From Methylomonas koyamae (lineage in GTDB: Bacteria > Pseudomonadota > Gammaproteobacteria > Methylococcales > Methylomonadaceae): 64,000 nucleotides of DNA. The translations under genes and the position numbers were made by a program. Numbering within the stretch: the stretch's first letter is position 1; the number at the start of each line of letters is the position of its first letter. Positions 25,717-35,738 of this stretch are shown in pieces. Below the pieces are notes generated by a model. That model did not search any database, was not told the origin of the DNA, and worked only from the letters and a program-made list of their open reading frames with translations. The stretch spans positions 1 to 64,000 of the forward strand of contig NZ_PPPU01000001.1 in the NCBI RefSeq assembly GCF_006483455.1, read 5' to 3'.

Positions 25717-27096
25717 TCAAATGACTCGGGAGAATTGTGGTTGTTTCTGCACCAGATACTTGTCAAACACCATGCAGATATTGCGGATCAGCAGGCGGCC
25801 GGCGCTGGATACTTGAATGCCGGCGGCGGTTAAATCCAACAAACCGTCCGTTTTCATCGGCTGCAGGTTTGCCAATTCGGCGGCGAAATAGTCGTTAAAG
25901 ACGATACCGAATTCCCGTTCGATGTGTTCGAAACTCAGCTCGAAATGGCAAATCAGTTGGGTAATCACGGCCCGGCGCAGTTTGTCGTCGTCGTCCAGAT
26001 CCACGCCACGAAACACCGGCAATTTACCTTGCGCGATGGCTGCGTCGTATTCGTCCAGTTCCTTGTAATTTTGCATGTAGGCGTCGCCGACCCGACCGAT
26101 CGAGGTCACGCCCAAGCCGACCAAATCGCAGTCGGAATGGGTGGAGTAGCCCTGGAAGTTGCGGTAAAGCTTGCCCTCGCGTTGGGCCACGGCCAACTCG
26201 TCGTCCGGTTTGGCGAAATGGTCCATGCCGATGTAGACATAACCAGCATCGGTCAGTTTTTGGCCGACCATTTGCAAAATCTCCAGTTTCGCCGCCGGCG
26301 ACGGCAAGGCCGCTTCGTCGATTTGGCGCTGAGTTTTGAAACGGCTGGGCATGTGGGCGTAATTGAAAATCGAAAACCGGTCCGGGGCATAGGCCAACAC
26401 CTGATCCAGGGTATCGGCAAAGCTGCGCACGGTTTGTAACGGCAAGCCGTAAATCAGATCGATATTGGTGGAGCGGAAGCCTTCCTTACGCGCCGCTGCC
26501 AGCACCGCGAAGGTTTGTTCCTTGCTTTGCAGCCGGTTGACGGCTTTTTGCACGTCCGGATCGAAGTCCTGCAAACCGAGGCTGATGCGATTGAATCCCA
26601 AGGCTCTTAGCTCGGCGATGGTGCGGTGGTCGGTTTCGCGCGGGTCGACTTCGATCGAATACTCGCCGCTATCGTCACTGTGCAGATTGAAATTGGCCCG
26701 AGTCGTGTCCATCAACCGCCGCATTTGCTCGGCGTTCAAAAAGGTCGGCGTTCCGCCGCCCCAATGCAATTGGTTGACCGGCCGGCTCCGATCGAACAGC
26801 GCCCCCTGCATCTCGATCTCCTGGCACAGATTGTCCAGATACGGCAGCGCATGGGCGCGGTTTTTGGTGACGATCTTGTTGCAGGCGCAATAAAAACAGA
26901 CGGTGTCGCAGAACGGAATATGGAAGTACAGCGACAGCGGCCCGCCGGCGGCATTGGATTTTTCGATATGCCGCCGGTATTCGACCTCGCCGAAGCCTTC
27001 GTGCAACTCCAATGCGGTCGGATACGAGGTATAGCGCGGGCCGGACTTGTCGTAGCGTTTGATCAAGTCCAGATCGAATTTTATCGATTGATCCAT
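25717..27096 (-). CDS. hemN: Oxygen-independent coproporphyrinogen III oxidase
   Basis: The 459-residue radical-SAM enzyme converts coproporphyrinogen III to protoporphyrinogen IX in heme synthesis without oxygen. The [4Fe-4S]/SAM cysteines are C63, C67 and C70 (CDTVCFYC) with the HemN-specific C72; GGGTPTFL and the YTSYPTA N-terminal motif are present. Length matches E. coli HemN. Its ATG overlaps the stop of ccmI (TAATG), making it the last gene of the ccm operon and linking heme supply to cytochrome c maturation. Confidence 0.95.
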   Translation of the reverse strand: MDQSIKFDLDLIKRYDKSGPRYTSYPTALELHEGFGEVEYRRHIEKSNAAGGPLSLYFHIPFCDTVCFYCACNKIVTKNRAHALPYLDNLCQEIEMQGALFDRSRPVNQLHWGGGTPTFLNAEQMRRLMDTTRANFNLHSDDSGEYSIEVDPRETDHRTIAELRALGFNRISLGLQDFDPDVQKAVNRLQSKEQTFAVLAAARKEGFRSTNIDLIYGLPLQTVRSFADTLDQVLAYAPDRFSIFNYAHMPSRFKTQRQIDEAALPSPAAKLEILQMVGQKLTDAGYVYIGMDHFAKPDDELAVAQREGKLYRNFQGYSTHSDCDLVGLGVTSIGRVGDAYMQNYKELDEYDAAIAQGKLPVFRGVDLDDDDKLRRAVITQLICHFELSFEHIEREFGIVFNDYFAAELANLQPMKTDGLLDLTAAGIQVSSAGRLLIRNICMVFDKYLVQKQPQFSRVI

Positions 27097-28313
27097 TATT
27101 TCAGTTCCTGATCGATAGTCACGCTGACGGCCGCCGTCGGCGATCCATCCAGATTGACTTCGGCGCTGCCGACCAGATCGCCCGGTTGCGGCATCGCGTT
27201 ACCGGATTTGGATATGCGGGCAACGATACGCAGTTGTTTGAAATCGGCCAGATGGGTTTGCGGCTGCATGGCCATGCTGTCGTTGAGTACGGCTTGCAGC
27301 GGCAGGTCTTTTACCTGTTGCTTGACGATAGCCAACGGCATTTTCGGACCGCTCAGGGCCTGGGCGTAAACGAATAGCGTGTCGTCCGGTTTTGCCTTGG
27401 TTTTCAGCTCGTCAGACAGGGCGGCATCGATTTTAATTTCGACCGGGGTCGTGGCAGGCGTACCGGCAGTGCCTTGCTGGGTTTCAGCCTCCGCCATCGC
27501 AATCATTTTCTGCAATTGCTGCCGGGTTTCGTCTTGCTCCGGCAACATGGCCGACAGTTTTTGCCAATAGGCAATGGCTTGGGCAAAGTCGCCTTCCTCG
27601 GCCTTGGCCATGCCGCCCAGCCACAGGGCAGTGTGGTCTTCCGGCACCAGAGTTAATGCCTGATAGACCAGTGCGGCCGGTTCGCCGCGCATCTGGCCGT
27701 TACGCGCCATCGACAAGGCGTCGGCATAGTGCAGCATCACCGCCGGTTCGTTCGGTTTACGCCGGTTCAATTCGGCGAACGCTTGGGCGGCGCTATCGTA
27801 TTGTTGCATGTACAAATAGGCCCGACCCAACATCATCCAGCCCTCAAGATCGTCCGGTTGTTGTTGCAGGCGCTGTGCCAACGCGGCGACCATATTCTGC
27901 ACATTATCGGCTGCTTTAGCCTGATTTTGCGCCAGTTCAGCCTTGGCAAGCGCTTGCGGCTCGCCCAGCGTCAGGTAGAGAAACAAGCTCAATACAGGCA
28001 CCGCCAGGCCAAGCAGCGGAATCACCCAGCGCCCGGTTCCGGGCCTGAGCGCAGCCTTAGCCGGTGCGTCTTGCTGGATTTCATCCAATAAAGCCAGTTG
28101 CAATTCCTGGTACTGAGCATCGAACTGGCTTTGGGTCAGTACGCCGTCTTGCAGTTGCTGTTTCAGTTCGGCCAATTGTTGCCGGGCGATGGCTTTATTG
28201 CGGGTTTCGCCGTCGGCATCATGCAAGGGCGCGGTTTTAAATAGAGGCGGCAACAAAATGGCCAAAGCCACAGCCACTAATCCGGCTATCGCCAGCCAAA
28301 ACTCGATAGTCAC
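27096..28313 (-). CDS. ccmI: Cytochrome c maturation protein CcmI (TPR chaperone)
   Basis: A 405-residue protein with two N-terminal membrane helices (residues ~3-25 and ~95-115) separated by a Gln-rich coiled coil, then a periplasmic TPR region (about 130-270) and a C-terminal beta-rich part (about 285-405). CcmI holds apocytochrome c for heme ligation by CcmF/H. The start codon is GTG (28313), overlapping the ccmH stop; the stop overlaps hemN. Confidence 0.9.
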   Translation of the reverse strand: MTIEFWLAIAGLVAVALAILLPPLFKTAPLHDADGETRNKAIARQQLAELKQQLQDGVLTQSQFDAQYQELQLALLDEIQQDAPAKAALRPGTGRWVIPLLGLAVPVLSLFLYLTLGEPQALAKAELAQNQAKAADNVQNMVAALAQRLQQQPDDLEGWMMLGRAYLYMQQYDSAAQAFAELNRRKPNEPAVMLHYADALSMARNGQMRGEPAALVYQALTLVPEDHTALWLGGMAKAEEGDFAQAIAYWQKLSAMLPEQDETRQQLQKMIAMAEAETQQGTAGTPATTPVEIKIDAALSDELKTKAKPDDTLFVYAQALSGPKMPLAIVKQQVKDLPLQAVLNDSMAMQPQTHLADFKQLRIVARISKSGNAMPQPGDLVGSAEVNLDGSPTAAVSVTIDQELK

Positions 28314-28765
28314 GCGTCGTCACCCTGTTCCAGAATTTTTTTCAATTTCTCCCGCTCGGCAGCCGACAATTCCTTATCCGCACTGGCGCCTTTGGCGCAC
28401 AAAGTCCAAACCACGGCCAGACCCAAGACCAGGAACAACACCGGCCCCAGCCAGAGCAAAAATGTTTTCAGTTTGAACGCCGGTTTATACATGACGAAAT
28501 CGCCGTAACGCTCGGTCATGAAATTGACCACGTCCTGCTGCGATTTGCCTTGTTGCAGCATTTCGTAGACTTGGCGGCGCAGGTCCTTGGCCAGGTCGGC
28601 GTTGGAGTCGGCGATGGTCTGGTTCTGGCAGACCAGACAGCGCAGCTCATTGATCAGGCTCTGGTAGGCCTGCTCCTGTTCCGGTTGCTTGAAGTCGCGG
28701 TATTCGATGTCGGCCCTGGCCTGAACCAGGTGCAACGACAACATCAGGATCAGCCAATATTTCAT
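28310..28765 (-). CDS. ccmH: Cytochrome c maturation thiol protein CcmH
   Basis: A 151-residue protein of the short CcmH/CcmL class. It has a signal peptide, the redox motif LRC43-L-V-C46-Q and a C-terminal membrane helix (about 102-124). It reduces apocytochrome CXXCH thiols together with CcmG. There is no fused TPR domain, since ccmI is a separate gene. Overlaps ccmG and ccmI by 4 nt each. Confidence 0.95.
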   Translation of the reverse strand: MKYWLILMLSLHLVQARADIEYRDFKQPEQEQAYQSLINELRCLVCQNQTIADSNADLAKDLRRQVYEMLQQGKSQQDVVNFMTERYGDFVMYKPAFKLKTFLLWLGPVLFLVLGLAVVWTLCAKGASADKELSAAEREKLKKILEQGDDA

Positions 28766-29292
28766 GCGCTTTCCGCCTCTAGTTGTTGAATCAGCGGTAA
28801 AAACAGTTTTTCCAGATCGCCGGCTTGAATCGGTCCGGTATGTTTGTAACGCACCACACCGCGCTTATCGATAACAAAAGTCTCCGGCACGCCGTAAACG
28901 CCGTAATCGATGCCGGTACGACCTTCGCTATCCATCACGCTGACCGTGTAGGGGTTGCCCTGCCTTGCCAGCCAGCCCTGGGCAGCGTCGGCCTGATCTT
29001 TATAATTCAGTCCGACCAGCGTGACTTTGTTCAGTTTGGCCAACTGGTTCAACAGCGGATGTTCTTCCCGGCACGAGACGCACCAGGAGGCCCAGACGTT
29101 GAGCAGCCAGACTTTGCCTTTCAAGTCGGCCTGACTCAGACTCCGCTCCGGCGTTGCCAGAATCGGCAACGTGAAAGCCGGCGCCGGTTTGTCGATCAAC
29201 GGCGACGGGATTTCCCGCGGGTTCAATTTCAAGCCTATCGCCAGAAATACCGACAAGGCGATAAACAGTAGTAGCGGCAATAAATATTTCAT
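28762..29292 (-). CDS. ccmG: Thiol:disulfide interchange protein CcmG/DsbE
   Basis: A 176-residue membrane-anchored periplasmic thioredoxin. N-terminal helix (residues 3-20), active site W-C71-V-S-C74 and the conserved GVPETFVID cis-Pro loop are visible. It keeps apocytochrome thiols reduced through CcmH. The gene overlaps ccmF and ccmH by 4 nt. Confidence 0.95.
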   Translation of the reverse strand: MKYLLPLLLFIALSVFLAIGLKLNPREIPSPLIDKPAPAFTLPILATPERSLSQADLKGKVWLLNVWASWCVSCREEHPLLNQLAKLNKVTLVGLNYKDQADAAQGWLARQGNPYTVSVMDSEGRTGIDYGVYGVPETFVIDKRGVVRYKHTGPIQAGDLEKLFLPLIQQLEAESA

Positions 29293-31235
29293 CGATTTTC
29301 AGCGGTTTGTTTACTCGACAACCGATAGCGGCGATCGCAGGCAGCCAGCAACCCGCCCAATGCCATGAACACGCCGCCCAGCCAGATCCAGCGGATGAAG
29401 GCTTTATAATAGACTCGCAAACTCCAGGCGCCCTGCTCTCCCAACGGTTCGCCCAAGGCCACGAACAAATCCCGAAACAGGCCGGCATCGATCGCAGCCT
29501 CGGTCATCGGCATGGTTTGCACCCGGTACACGCGCTTTTGCGGCGCCAACTCGGCGACGGTTTCTCCGTTATGACTGACGGTCAAATGGCCTTGTTCGGC
29601 GCGGTAGTTCGGGCCGTCGCTCGCGGTGACGCCGTGAAACTGGAACACGTAACCGAATAGATCCAGCGTTTCCTCCGGCGCCAGACGCACGTCGCGTTCG
29701 ATGCTGTAGACCGACGTGAAGCTGATGCCGATCACGAACACCGCGATCCCGATATGTGCCAAGGTCATGCCGTAAAAGCCGGCCGGAATTTGCTTCAAGC
29801 GCTGCCAGGACCAGCTTTGCAGGCGTTGTTTAAAGGCAAAAGCGCTGACGGCCAGAGTCCACAACGCAAGGGCCACGCCCAACGCGGCGCCCCAGGAGTA
29901 AAACGGCATCGCCAACGGTGCCAGCAAGGCGATGCCGATGCAGCCGGCAATCAAACCGCGCAGGCGCGCGCCTAACGCTTTGATATCGTCGCTCTTCCAG
30001 CGCAGCAACACGCCGATCCCGACCACCAAAGCCAGCGGCGCCATCAACGGGATGAACACGGCATTGAAATACGGCGGACCGACCGACAATTTACCCAGGC
30101 CCAATGCATCGACCACCAGCGGATACAGCGTGCCGAGCAGAATGCTGGCGGCGGTTACGACCAGCAAAACGTTATTGACCAGCAATACCGACTCTTTCGA
30201 AACCAGTTCGAAGCGGGCGTAGCTTTTGACCTGCGGCGCGCGGATCGCGTAAAGCAGCAACGAACCGCCGACCACCACACCCAGAAAAATCAGGATGAAC
30301 AAACCGCGGGCCGGATCGCTGGCGAAAGCATGTACCGAGGTCAACACGCCGGAGCGCACCAAAAAGGTACCCAGCAGACTCAACGAGAAGGCGAAAATCG
30401 CCAGCAGCACGGTCCAGGTCTTGAACGCGCCGCGTTTTTCGGTGGCGGCCAAGGAATGGATCAATGCAGTACCGACCAACCAGGGCATGAACGAAGCGTT
30501 CTCGACCGGATCCCAAAACCACCAGCCGCCCCAGCCCAGTTCGTAGTAAGCCCACCAACTGCCTAGCGTGATACCCAGCGTCAAAAACATCCAGGCCACA
30601 TTGGTCCAGGGCCGCGACCAGCGCGCCCAGGCCGAATCCAGGCGTCCCTCCAGCAGCGCGGCAATCGAAAAAGCGAAGGCTACCGAAAAGCCGACATAGC
30701 CCATGTACAGCATCGGCGGATGAATCGCCAAGCCGGGATCCTGCAACAACGGATTCAGGTCTCGGCCTTCGGCCGGTGCCGGAAACAGGCGTTCGAACGG
30801 ATTGGAAGTCAACAGCAAAAACAATATGAAGCCGACGCTGACCAAGCCCATCACACCCAGCACCCGAGCCCGGGTGGGATCGGGAATCCGGGCGCTGAAG
30901 GCGGCGACCAAGCCGGTCCAGATCGACAAGGCCAATGCCCACAGCAGCAAGGAGCCTTCGTGTGCGCCCCAAACGCCGGAGATCAGGTACAAAAACGGCA
31001 GTTCGGTATTGGAGTTTTGGGCGACATAGGCCACCGAAAAGTCGTGGCTGATAAAGGCATAGGTCAAACAGCCGTAGGCCAGCGCCATGAACGCCAACTG
31101 ACCGAATGCGGCCGGCCGGGCGACATGGACCCAGCCGCTAACGGCCTTGCCGGCCCCGAATATGGGCAGCGTGCCTTGAACCAGCGCCATGCATAGCGCC
31201 AGGATCAGCGCGAAATGGCCGATTTCCGGGATCAT
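29289..31235 (-). CDS. ccmF: Cytochrome c heme lyase subunit CcmF
   Basis: A 648-residue polytopic membrane protein with the heme-handling WWD motif (WGGWWFWDPVENASFMPW) near residue 225 and about 15 membrane helices. It transfers heme from CcmE to apocytochrome c. Length is normal. ATGA overlaps with ccmE and ccmG. Confidence 0.97.
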   Translation of the reverse strand: MIPEIGHFALILALCMALVQGTLPIFGAGKAVSGWVHVARPAAFGQLAFMALAYGCLTYAFISHDFSVAYVAQNSNTELPFLYLISGVWGAHEGSLLLWALALSIWTGLVAAFSARIPDPTRARVLGVMGLVSVGFILFLLLTSNPFERLFPAPAEGRDLNPLLQDPGLAIHPPMLYMGYVGFSVAFAFSIAALLEGRLDSAWARWSRPWTNVAWMFLTLGITLGSWWAYYELGWGGWWFWDPVENASFMPWLVGTALIHSLAATEKRGAFKTWTVLLAIFAFSLSLLGTFLVRSGVLTSVHAFASDPARGLFILIFLGVVVGGSLLLYAIRAPQVKSYARFELVSKESVLLVNNVLLVVTAASILLGTLYPLVVDALGLGKLSVGPPYFNAVFIPLMAPLALVVGIGVLLRWKSDDIKALGARLRGLIAGCIGIALLAPLAMPFYSWGAALGVALALWTLAVSAFAFKQRLQSWSWQRLKQIPAGFYGMTLAHIGIAVFVIGISFTSVYSIERDVRLAPEETLDLFGYVFQFHGVTASDGPNYRAEQGHLTVSHNGETVAELAPQKRVYRVQTMPMTEAAIDAGLFRDLFVALGEPLGEQGAWSLRVYYKAFIRWIWLGGVFMALGGLLAACDRRYRLSSKQTAENR

Positions 31236-31666
31236 GGTTGCTCCGCCGGTTTCTTCAGACTACCCGCCACTTCCGGCGGCATGTAATTCTCGTCGTGTTT
31301 GGCCAGGACTTCCTCGGCGACGAATACGCCGCGATTATCCAGCCGGCCTTTGGCGACGATGCCCTGCCCCTCGCGGAACAAGTCCGGCAAGATGCCGGAA
31401 TATTCCACCGCGACCTCCTGGCTGAAATCGCTTAGTTTGAAACGCACCAGCAAGTCGGCGTTGGGCCGCTGCACGCTGCCTTTGACGACCATGCCGCCCA
31501 GCCGGAATACCGCATTGTTTGGCGCCTTACCGGCGACGACGTCGCTGGTCGAGAAGAAATACATCAGATTTTCGTTGAATGCCTTCAACGCAAAAAAAGC
31601 CGCCAAGCCCAGGCCGGCCAACATTAACAGGATTAACAGCAGGCGCTGTTTGCGGATCGGTTTCAT
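31232..31666 (-). CDS. ccmE: Heme chaperone CcmE
   Basis: A 144-residue protein: one N-terminal membrane anchor (about 8-28), an OB-fold periplasmic domain and the covalent heme-binding H124 in LAKHDENYMP. The start at 31666 gives a normal CcmE N-terminus and overlaps ccmD by 4 nt. Confidence 0.96.
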   Translation of the reverse strand: MKPIRKQRLLLILLMLAGLGLAAFFALKAFNENLMYFFSTSDVVAGKAPNNAVFRLGGMVVKGSVQRPNADLLVRFKLSDFSQEVAVEYSGILPDLFREGQGIVAKGRLDNRGVFVAEEVLAKHDENYMPPEVAGSLKKPAEQP

Positions 31667-31830
31667 TTGGACTGCGCGCGTTTTTGTTTGATGGCCAGTT
31701 GCCGGAATAATTGTTTGCGTTGCCAGACCGGCCACACCAGGTTCGCGGCCAACACCAGCGCCGTGACGCCGTATGCCGGCCAGACATAAGCGGCGTAACC
31801 GCCCATGTACCAAAAGCTGTCCCAACTCAT
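31663..31830 (-). CDS. ccmD: Heme exporter subunit CcmD
   Basis: A 55-residue protein with a single membrane helix (about residues 18-38) and a basic C-terminal tail, beginning with the typical MGGYAAYVWPAYG stretch. It releases holo-CcmE from the CcmABC complex. ATG 31830 overlaps the ccmC stop by 4 nt. Confidence 0.92.
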   Translation of the reverse strand: MSWDSFWYMGGYAAYVWPAYGVTALVLAANLVWPVWQRKQLFRQLAIKQKRAQSK

Positions 31831-32588
31831 GCCTGTTTCTCCAACATGTTTTTCACCCATTGCGACGAGGTTTCCCGTTTCAGCAATTCCAGCTTGGCCG
31901 CCTGCAATACCGCAATCAGGTAGTAAAACTTGAACGCGATCGCCATCAGCAACAGCGGCACCAGCATCGTAATGTGAATCGACGGTTTATCCAGTTTGCT
32001 GACCGTCGCCGGCTGATGCAGCGTATTCCACCATTCCACCGAATAGTGGATGATCGGAATATTGACCACGCCGACCAAAGCCAGGATAGACACCGCTCGG
32101 GCGGCGCTGCGTTTGTCCTCGATCGCACCGTACAAGCTGATCACGCCCAGATACAGGAACAGTAGGATCAGCTCCGAGGTGAGCCTCGCATCCCAAACCC
32201 ACCAGGTACCCCACATCGGCTTGCCCCAAAGGGACCCGGTCACCAGCGCGACGAAGGTAAAGCCGGCGCCGATCGGGGCGCTGCTGATCAGCATTACCTC
32301 GGCCAGTTTCATCCGCCAAATCAGAGCAATGCCGCCCATTACCGCCATCATTACGTAGACGAACAAGGACATCCAGGCCGCCGGCACATGGATGTAAATG
32401 ATCCGGTAGCTGTCGCCCTGTTGGTAGTCGGTGGGTGCCAGATACAAGCCGCCATACAGGCCGGCGCCGAGCAAAAGCAGAAAAACGGCCGTCAGCCAAG
32501 GGATGAAACGGTCGGCCAGCGCGTAAAAATGCGGCGGCGAAGAAGTACGGTGAAAAAACCGGCTGACCGGCGCGGGTATCCAGGACAT
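31827..32588 (-). CDS. ccmC: Heme exporter subunit CcmC
   Basis: A 253-residue, six-helix membrane protein with the WWD signature WGTWWVWDARLTSELIL and the two flanking heme-ligand His residues (IYIHVPAAW, IIHYSVEWWNTLHQ). It loads heme onto CcmE. ATG 32588 shares one base with the ccmB TGA stop; an upstream TTG at 32591 is not needed. Confidence 0.96.
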   Translation of the reverse strand: MSWIPAPVSRFFHRTSSPPHFYALADRFIPWLTAVFLLLLGAGLYGGLYLAPTDYQQGDSYRIIYIHVPAAWMSLFVYVMMAVMGGIALIWRMKLAEVMLISSAPIGAGFTFVALVTGSLWGKPMWGTWWVWDARLTSELILLFLYLGVISLYGAIEDKRSAARAVSILALVGVVNIPIIHYSVEWWNTLHQPATVSKLDKPSIHITMLVPLLLMAIAFKFYYLIAVLQAAKLELLKRETSSQWVKNMLEKQA

Positions 32589-33262
32589 CAATTAACACTC
32601 ATTTTTAACGCAATGGAAGTCGGCAACGGCGCCAGGGCCAGCGCCGCCAGCAACATCGCCAACAAAATATTCAACTGGGCGCCGACCGGCAATCCGCCGG
32701 CGGCACGATCGACCGCGCCGCTGGCGAATATCAACACCGGCACGTATAACGGCAACACCAGCAAAGACAACAACATACCGCCGCGGCGCAGACCGACCGT
32801 CAAGGCCACGCCGATAGCCCCGATCAGGCTCAATAACGGAGTAGCTAAGATCAATGTCAGCCATAAAGTTCCCATCGCCTGCTCGGGAAGCCCCAAGAAC
32901 AAGGCCAGCAGCGGCGCGACCAGCAACAGCGGCAGCCCGCTGACCAGCCAATGGGCGACGATTTTGCCCAACACCAACACCGACAAGGCATGCGGGCTAA
33001 GCAGCATTTGCTCCAACGAGCCGTCTTCGAAATCGCTGCGGAACAGGCTATCCAGCGACAGCAAGGTCGCCAGCAAGGCCGACACCCAAATCACGCCCGG
33101 CGCCATCGCTTGCAACAAATTGGGTTGGGCGCCGATCGCCAGCGGAAACAAGGTCACCACCAGCACAAAGAAAAACAGCGGATTGGCCATTTCGGCGCGG
33201 CGGCGGAACGCCAGCAGCAAATCGCGGCGGATGATAGCCATAAAGGCGCGGATCAATGGCAT
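32588..33262 (-). CDS. ccmB: Heme exporter permease CcmB
   Basis: A 224-residue six-helix membrane protein with typical motifs FRSDFEDGSLEQ and LPLYVPVLIF. It is the membrane subunit of the CcmAB ABC complex that drives release of holo-CcmE. It overlaps ccmA by 10 nt. Confidence 0.95.
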   Translation of the reverse strand: MPLIRAFMAIIRRDLLLAFRRRAEMANPLFFFVLVVTLFPLAIGAQPNLLQAMAPGVIWVSALLATLLSLDSLFRSDFEDGSLEQMLLSPHALSVLVLGKIVAHWLVSGLPLLLVAPLLALFLGLPEQAMGTLWLTLILATPLLSLIGAIGVALTVGLRRGGMLLSLLVLPLYVPVLIFASGAVDRAAGGLPVGAQLNILLAMLLAALALAPLPTSIALKMSVN

Positions 33263-33885
33263 GCTTGTAGGCGGATACGTTTCAGATTCAGGTCCGCCAT
33301 GCGCAGATCGTGGTGCGAGGTCAGTACCGCCATACCGCCGTGGCTGATGTGGTCGGCGATCAGCGACTCGATCAAGGCGATACCCTGTTTATCCAGCGAA
33401 GTGAAAGGTTCGTCGAGTATCCACAACACATTTTGGGTGATCAACAAGCGAGCCAAAGACAGGCGCCGTTTTTGCCCGGCGGACAGCGTGTGCACCGGAT
33501 TGTCGTCGAAACCGGCCAGTTTGACTTTGTCCAGCGCGTGGTCGATTTGGTACTTGCCAGGACTGCCCAATGCCAACGCGAATTTGAGATTTTCCAATAC
33601 CGTCAGTTCCTTTTTGGTGCCGTCGGCATGGCCGACGTAGGCCATATCCCGGTAATAAGAGCTTTGCTCGGCCGGCTGGCCGCACCAGATGATCCGGCCG
33701 GAATCGGCTTCGCGCAATCCGCACAGGATGCGCAGCAGCGTGGTCTTGCCGCTGCCGTTGGCGCCTTCCAGTAACAGCGACTGCCCGGCCTGCACCTCGA
33801 AATTCAATGCCGAAAACAACAAGCGTTCGTCGCGAAAGCAGGATAAGTCCCTGACTTCCAGCGTCGCATGTTGCACGTTTTCCAT
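33253..33885 (-). CDS. ccmA: Heme exporter ATPase CcmA
   Basis: A 210-residue ABC ATPase: Walker A GANGSGKTT, signature LSAGQKRRL and Walker B WILDEPFTSLD. The start at 33885 is preferred over 33918 because an AGGGA ribosome site lies just upstream of it. It is the first gene of the ccmABCDEFGHI-hemN operon; the 153-nt gap to divergent purE must hold the promoters of both. Confidence 0.95.
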   Translation of the reverse strand: MENVQHATLEVRDLSCFRDERLLFSALNFEVQAGQSLLLEGANGSGKTTLLRILCGLREADSGRIIWCGQPAEQSSYYRDMAYVGHADGTKKELTVLENLKFALALGSPGKYQIDHALDKVKLAGFDDNPVHTLSAGQKRRLSLARLLITQNVLWILDEPFTSLDKQGIALIESLIADHISHGGMAVLTSHHDLRMADLNLKRIRLQACH

Positions 33886-34038
33886 TCTACTGTCCCTAGG
33901 TTCGGTGGTTCGAGTCATAAGAGGGGCGCTATCTTAACACTAACCGCGGCCCGCTTCCCAACTTGGGGACCGAGAAAATCGCGCTAATTATGCGATAATC
34001 GGCCGGATACGATTTATGGCAAACACCGGAGATTTTGC

Positions 34039-34536
34039 ATGACCGCATTGATAGGCATCATCATGGGTTCCACATCCGACTGGGAAACCATGCAGCATGC
34101 TGCGCAGACCTTGGAGCATCTGGACATTCCCCACGAAGTGGAAGTGGTATCGGCGCACCGGACCCCCGACAAACTGTTTCGCTACGCCGAAACCGCCGAG
34201 AGCAAAGGTCTGGAAGTCATTATTGCCGGCGCCGGCGGCGCGGCGCATTTACCGGGTATGACTGCGGCTAAAACCGCATTGCCGGTGTTGGGAGTGCCGG
34301 TCCAGTCCAAAGCTTTAAACGGCATGGATTCACTATTGTCCATCGTGCAAATGCCGGCAGGGATTCCGGTCGGCACCCTGGCCATCGGCAAGGCCGGCGC
34401 CATCAATGCCGCGCTGCTGGCCGCTGCCATTATCAGCAACAAGCACCCGCAATACCGGGCCGCGCTGGATGCCTACCGCCAACAACAAACCGACAGCGTC
34501 ATCGCGACTCCCGACCCGCGTCAGGTGGCCGGATGA
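34039..34536 (+). CDS. purE: N5-carboxyaminoimidazole ribonucleotide mutase
   Basis: A 165-residue class I PurE. The [10 protein letters not shown] motif and the GGAAHLPGM loop are clear. It converts N5-CAIR to CAIR in purine synthesis. A GGAG ribosome site precedes the ATG. It overlaps purK by ATGA. Confidence 0.97.
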   Translation: MTALIGIIMGSTSDWETMQHAAQTLEHLDIPHEVEVVSAHRTPDKLFRYAETAESKGLEVIIAGAGGAAHLPGMTAAKTALPVLGVPVQSKALNGMDSLLSIVQMPAGIPVGTLAIGKAGAINAALLAAAIISNKHPQYRAALDAYRQQQTDSVIATPDPRQVAG

Positions 34537-35627
34537 AGGTTGGCATTCTGGGTGGCGGCCAACTCGCCAGGATGATTGCGCTGGCCGGCTATCCGCTGGG
34601 CCTGAAGTTCATCGTCCTCGATCCCGATGCCAACGCCGGAGCCGGCGGCTTGAGCGAGCATTTGCTCGGCGCTTACGACGACCCTGCTCTATTGGCCGAA
34701 TTGGCCGAAAAAGCCGATGTGGTGACCTACGAATTCGAGAACGTGCCGGCCCACGTTGCCGAATTCTTGTCCAGCCACACGCTAGTCTATCCGCCGGCCG
34801 GCGCCTTGGCCGTGGCGCAAGACCGTTTGCTGGAAAAAAACTTCTTCCGCGAATTGGGTATCGGCACCGCGCCGTTTGCCGCGATCGATAGCCTAACAGA
34901 CTTGCAAGCGGCGATGGCGGATATCCGCTATCCGGCCATTTTGAAAAGCCGGCGCATGGGCTATGACGGCAAAGGCCAGGCCGTATTGCGGTCGGAAGCC
35001 GATCTGGCTCCTGCCTGGGACAGCATGCAGGGTGCGGCTGCTATTGTCGAAGGCTTCGTCGATTTCCAACGCGAAGTCTCGATCATTGCCGCCCGCAGTC
35101 CGTCCGGCGAAATCGCTTATTACCCGCTCTCGGAAAACCGACACCGCGGCGGAATTTTGCGCATCGCCGAATGCCGCGACAAAGATCCGGCGCAATCGCT
35201 GGCCGAAGACTACGTCAGGCGCCTGTTGGAAAAACTCGATTATGTCGGCGTCGTTGCGCTGGAATTGTTCGATGCCGGCGATGCATTGCTGGCCAACGAA
35301 TTCGCGCCCAGGGTCCACAATTCCGGCCATTGGACTATCGAAGGCAGCGAAACCAGCCAATTCGAAAACCATTTACGTGCGATTTTAAACCTGCCGTTGG
35401 GTTCGACCGCACCGCGCGGTTACGCCGCCATGGTCAATTTCATCGGCGGCCTCGCCGACGACGGCCAAGTGCTGGGCATCGCCAACGCCCACCTGCATTT
35501 GTACGACAAAGCGCCGCGCAAGGGTCGCAAAGTGGCGCACGCGACCATACGCACCGACTCGGAAGCCGCTTACCGCGCGGGCTTGCAACAGTTGGCCGAT
35601 CTGGCCGCTGCCACCGACGATTCCTGA
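34533..35627 (+). CDS. purK: N5-carboxyaminoimidazole ribonucleotide synthase
   Basis: A 364-residue ATP-grasp enzyme. It starts [11 protein letters not shown] and carries [13 protein letters not shown] and [17 protein letters not shown]. It makes N5-CAIR from AIR, bicarbonate and ATP, feeding PurE. Coupled to purE by a 4-nt overlap. Confidence 0.97.
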   Translation: MKVGILGGGQLARMIALAGYPLGLKFIVLDPDANAGAGGLSEHLLGAYDDPALLAELAEKADVVTYEFENVPAHVAEFLSSHTLVYPPAGALAVAQDRLLEKNFFRELGIGTAPFAAIDSLTDLQAAMADIRYPAILKSRRMGYDGKGQAVLRSEADLAPAWDSMQGAAAIVEGFVDFQREVSIIAARSPSGEIAYYPLSENRHRGGILRIAECRDKDPAQSLAEDYVRRLLEKLDYVGVVALELFDAGDALLANEFAPRVHNSGHWTIEGSETSQFENHLRAILNLPLGSTAPRGYAAMVNFIGGLADDGQVLGIANAHLHLYDKAPRKGRKVAHATIRTDSEAAYRAGLQQLADLAAATDDS

Positions 35628-35645
35628 GCAGTTGCCTGCCGCCGG

Positions 35646-35673
35646 TCGGCTGTCAGCCGAAGTAATTGTTTTT
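35646..35673 (+). terminator. Probable intrinsic terminator after purK
   Basis: A 6-bp stem TCGGCT/AGCCGA (35646-35651 with 35655-35660) with a 3-nt loop, followed by an A/T-rich stretch ending in five T. It lies 18 nt after the purK stop. Confidence 0.45.
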
Positions 35674-35738
35674 GGCAACCGAATCGATGGAGACCATGCG
35701 ATTTGAGCCGAAGTGTCGGAACCAGACTCGCCCGGAGC

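Noticed and set aside
25586-25816. Small plus-strand open frame between the protease and hemN
   Set aside because: No recognisable product, runs into hemN antisense, and lacks a ribosome site.
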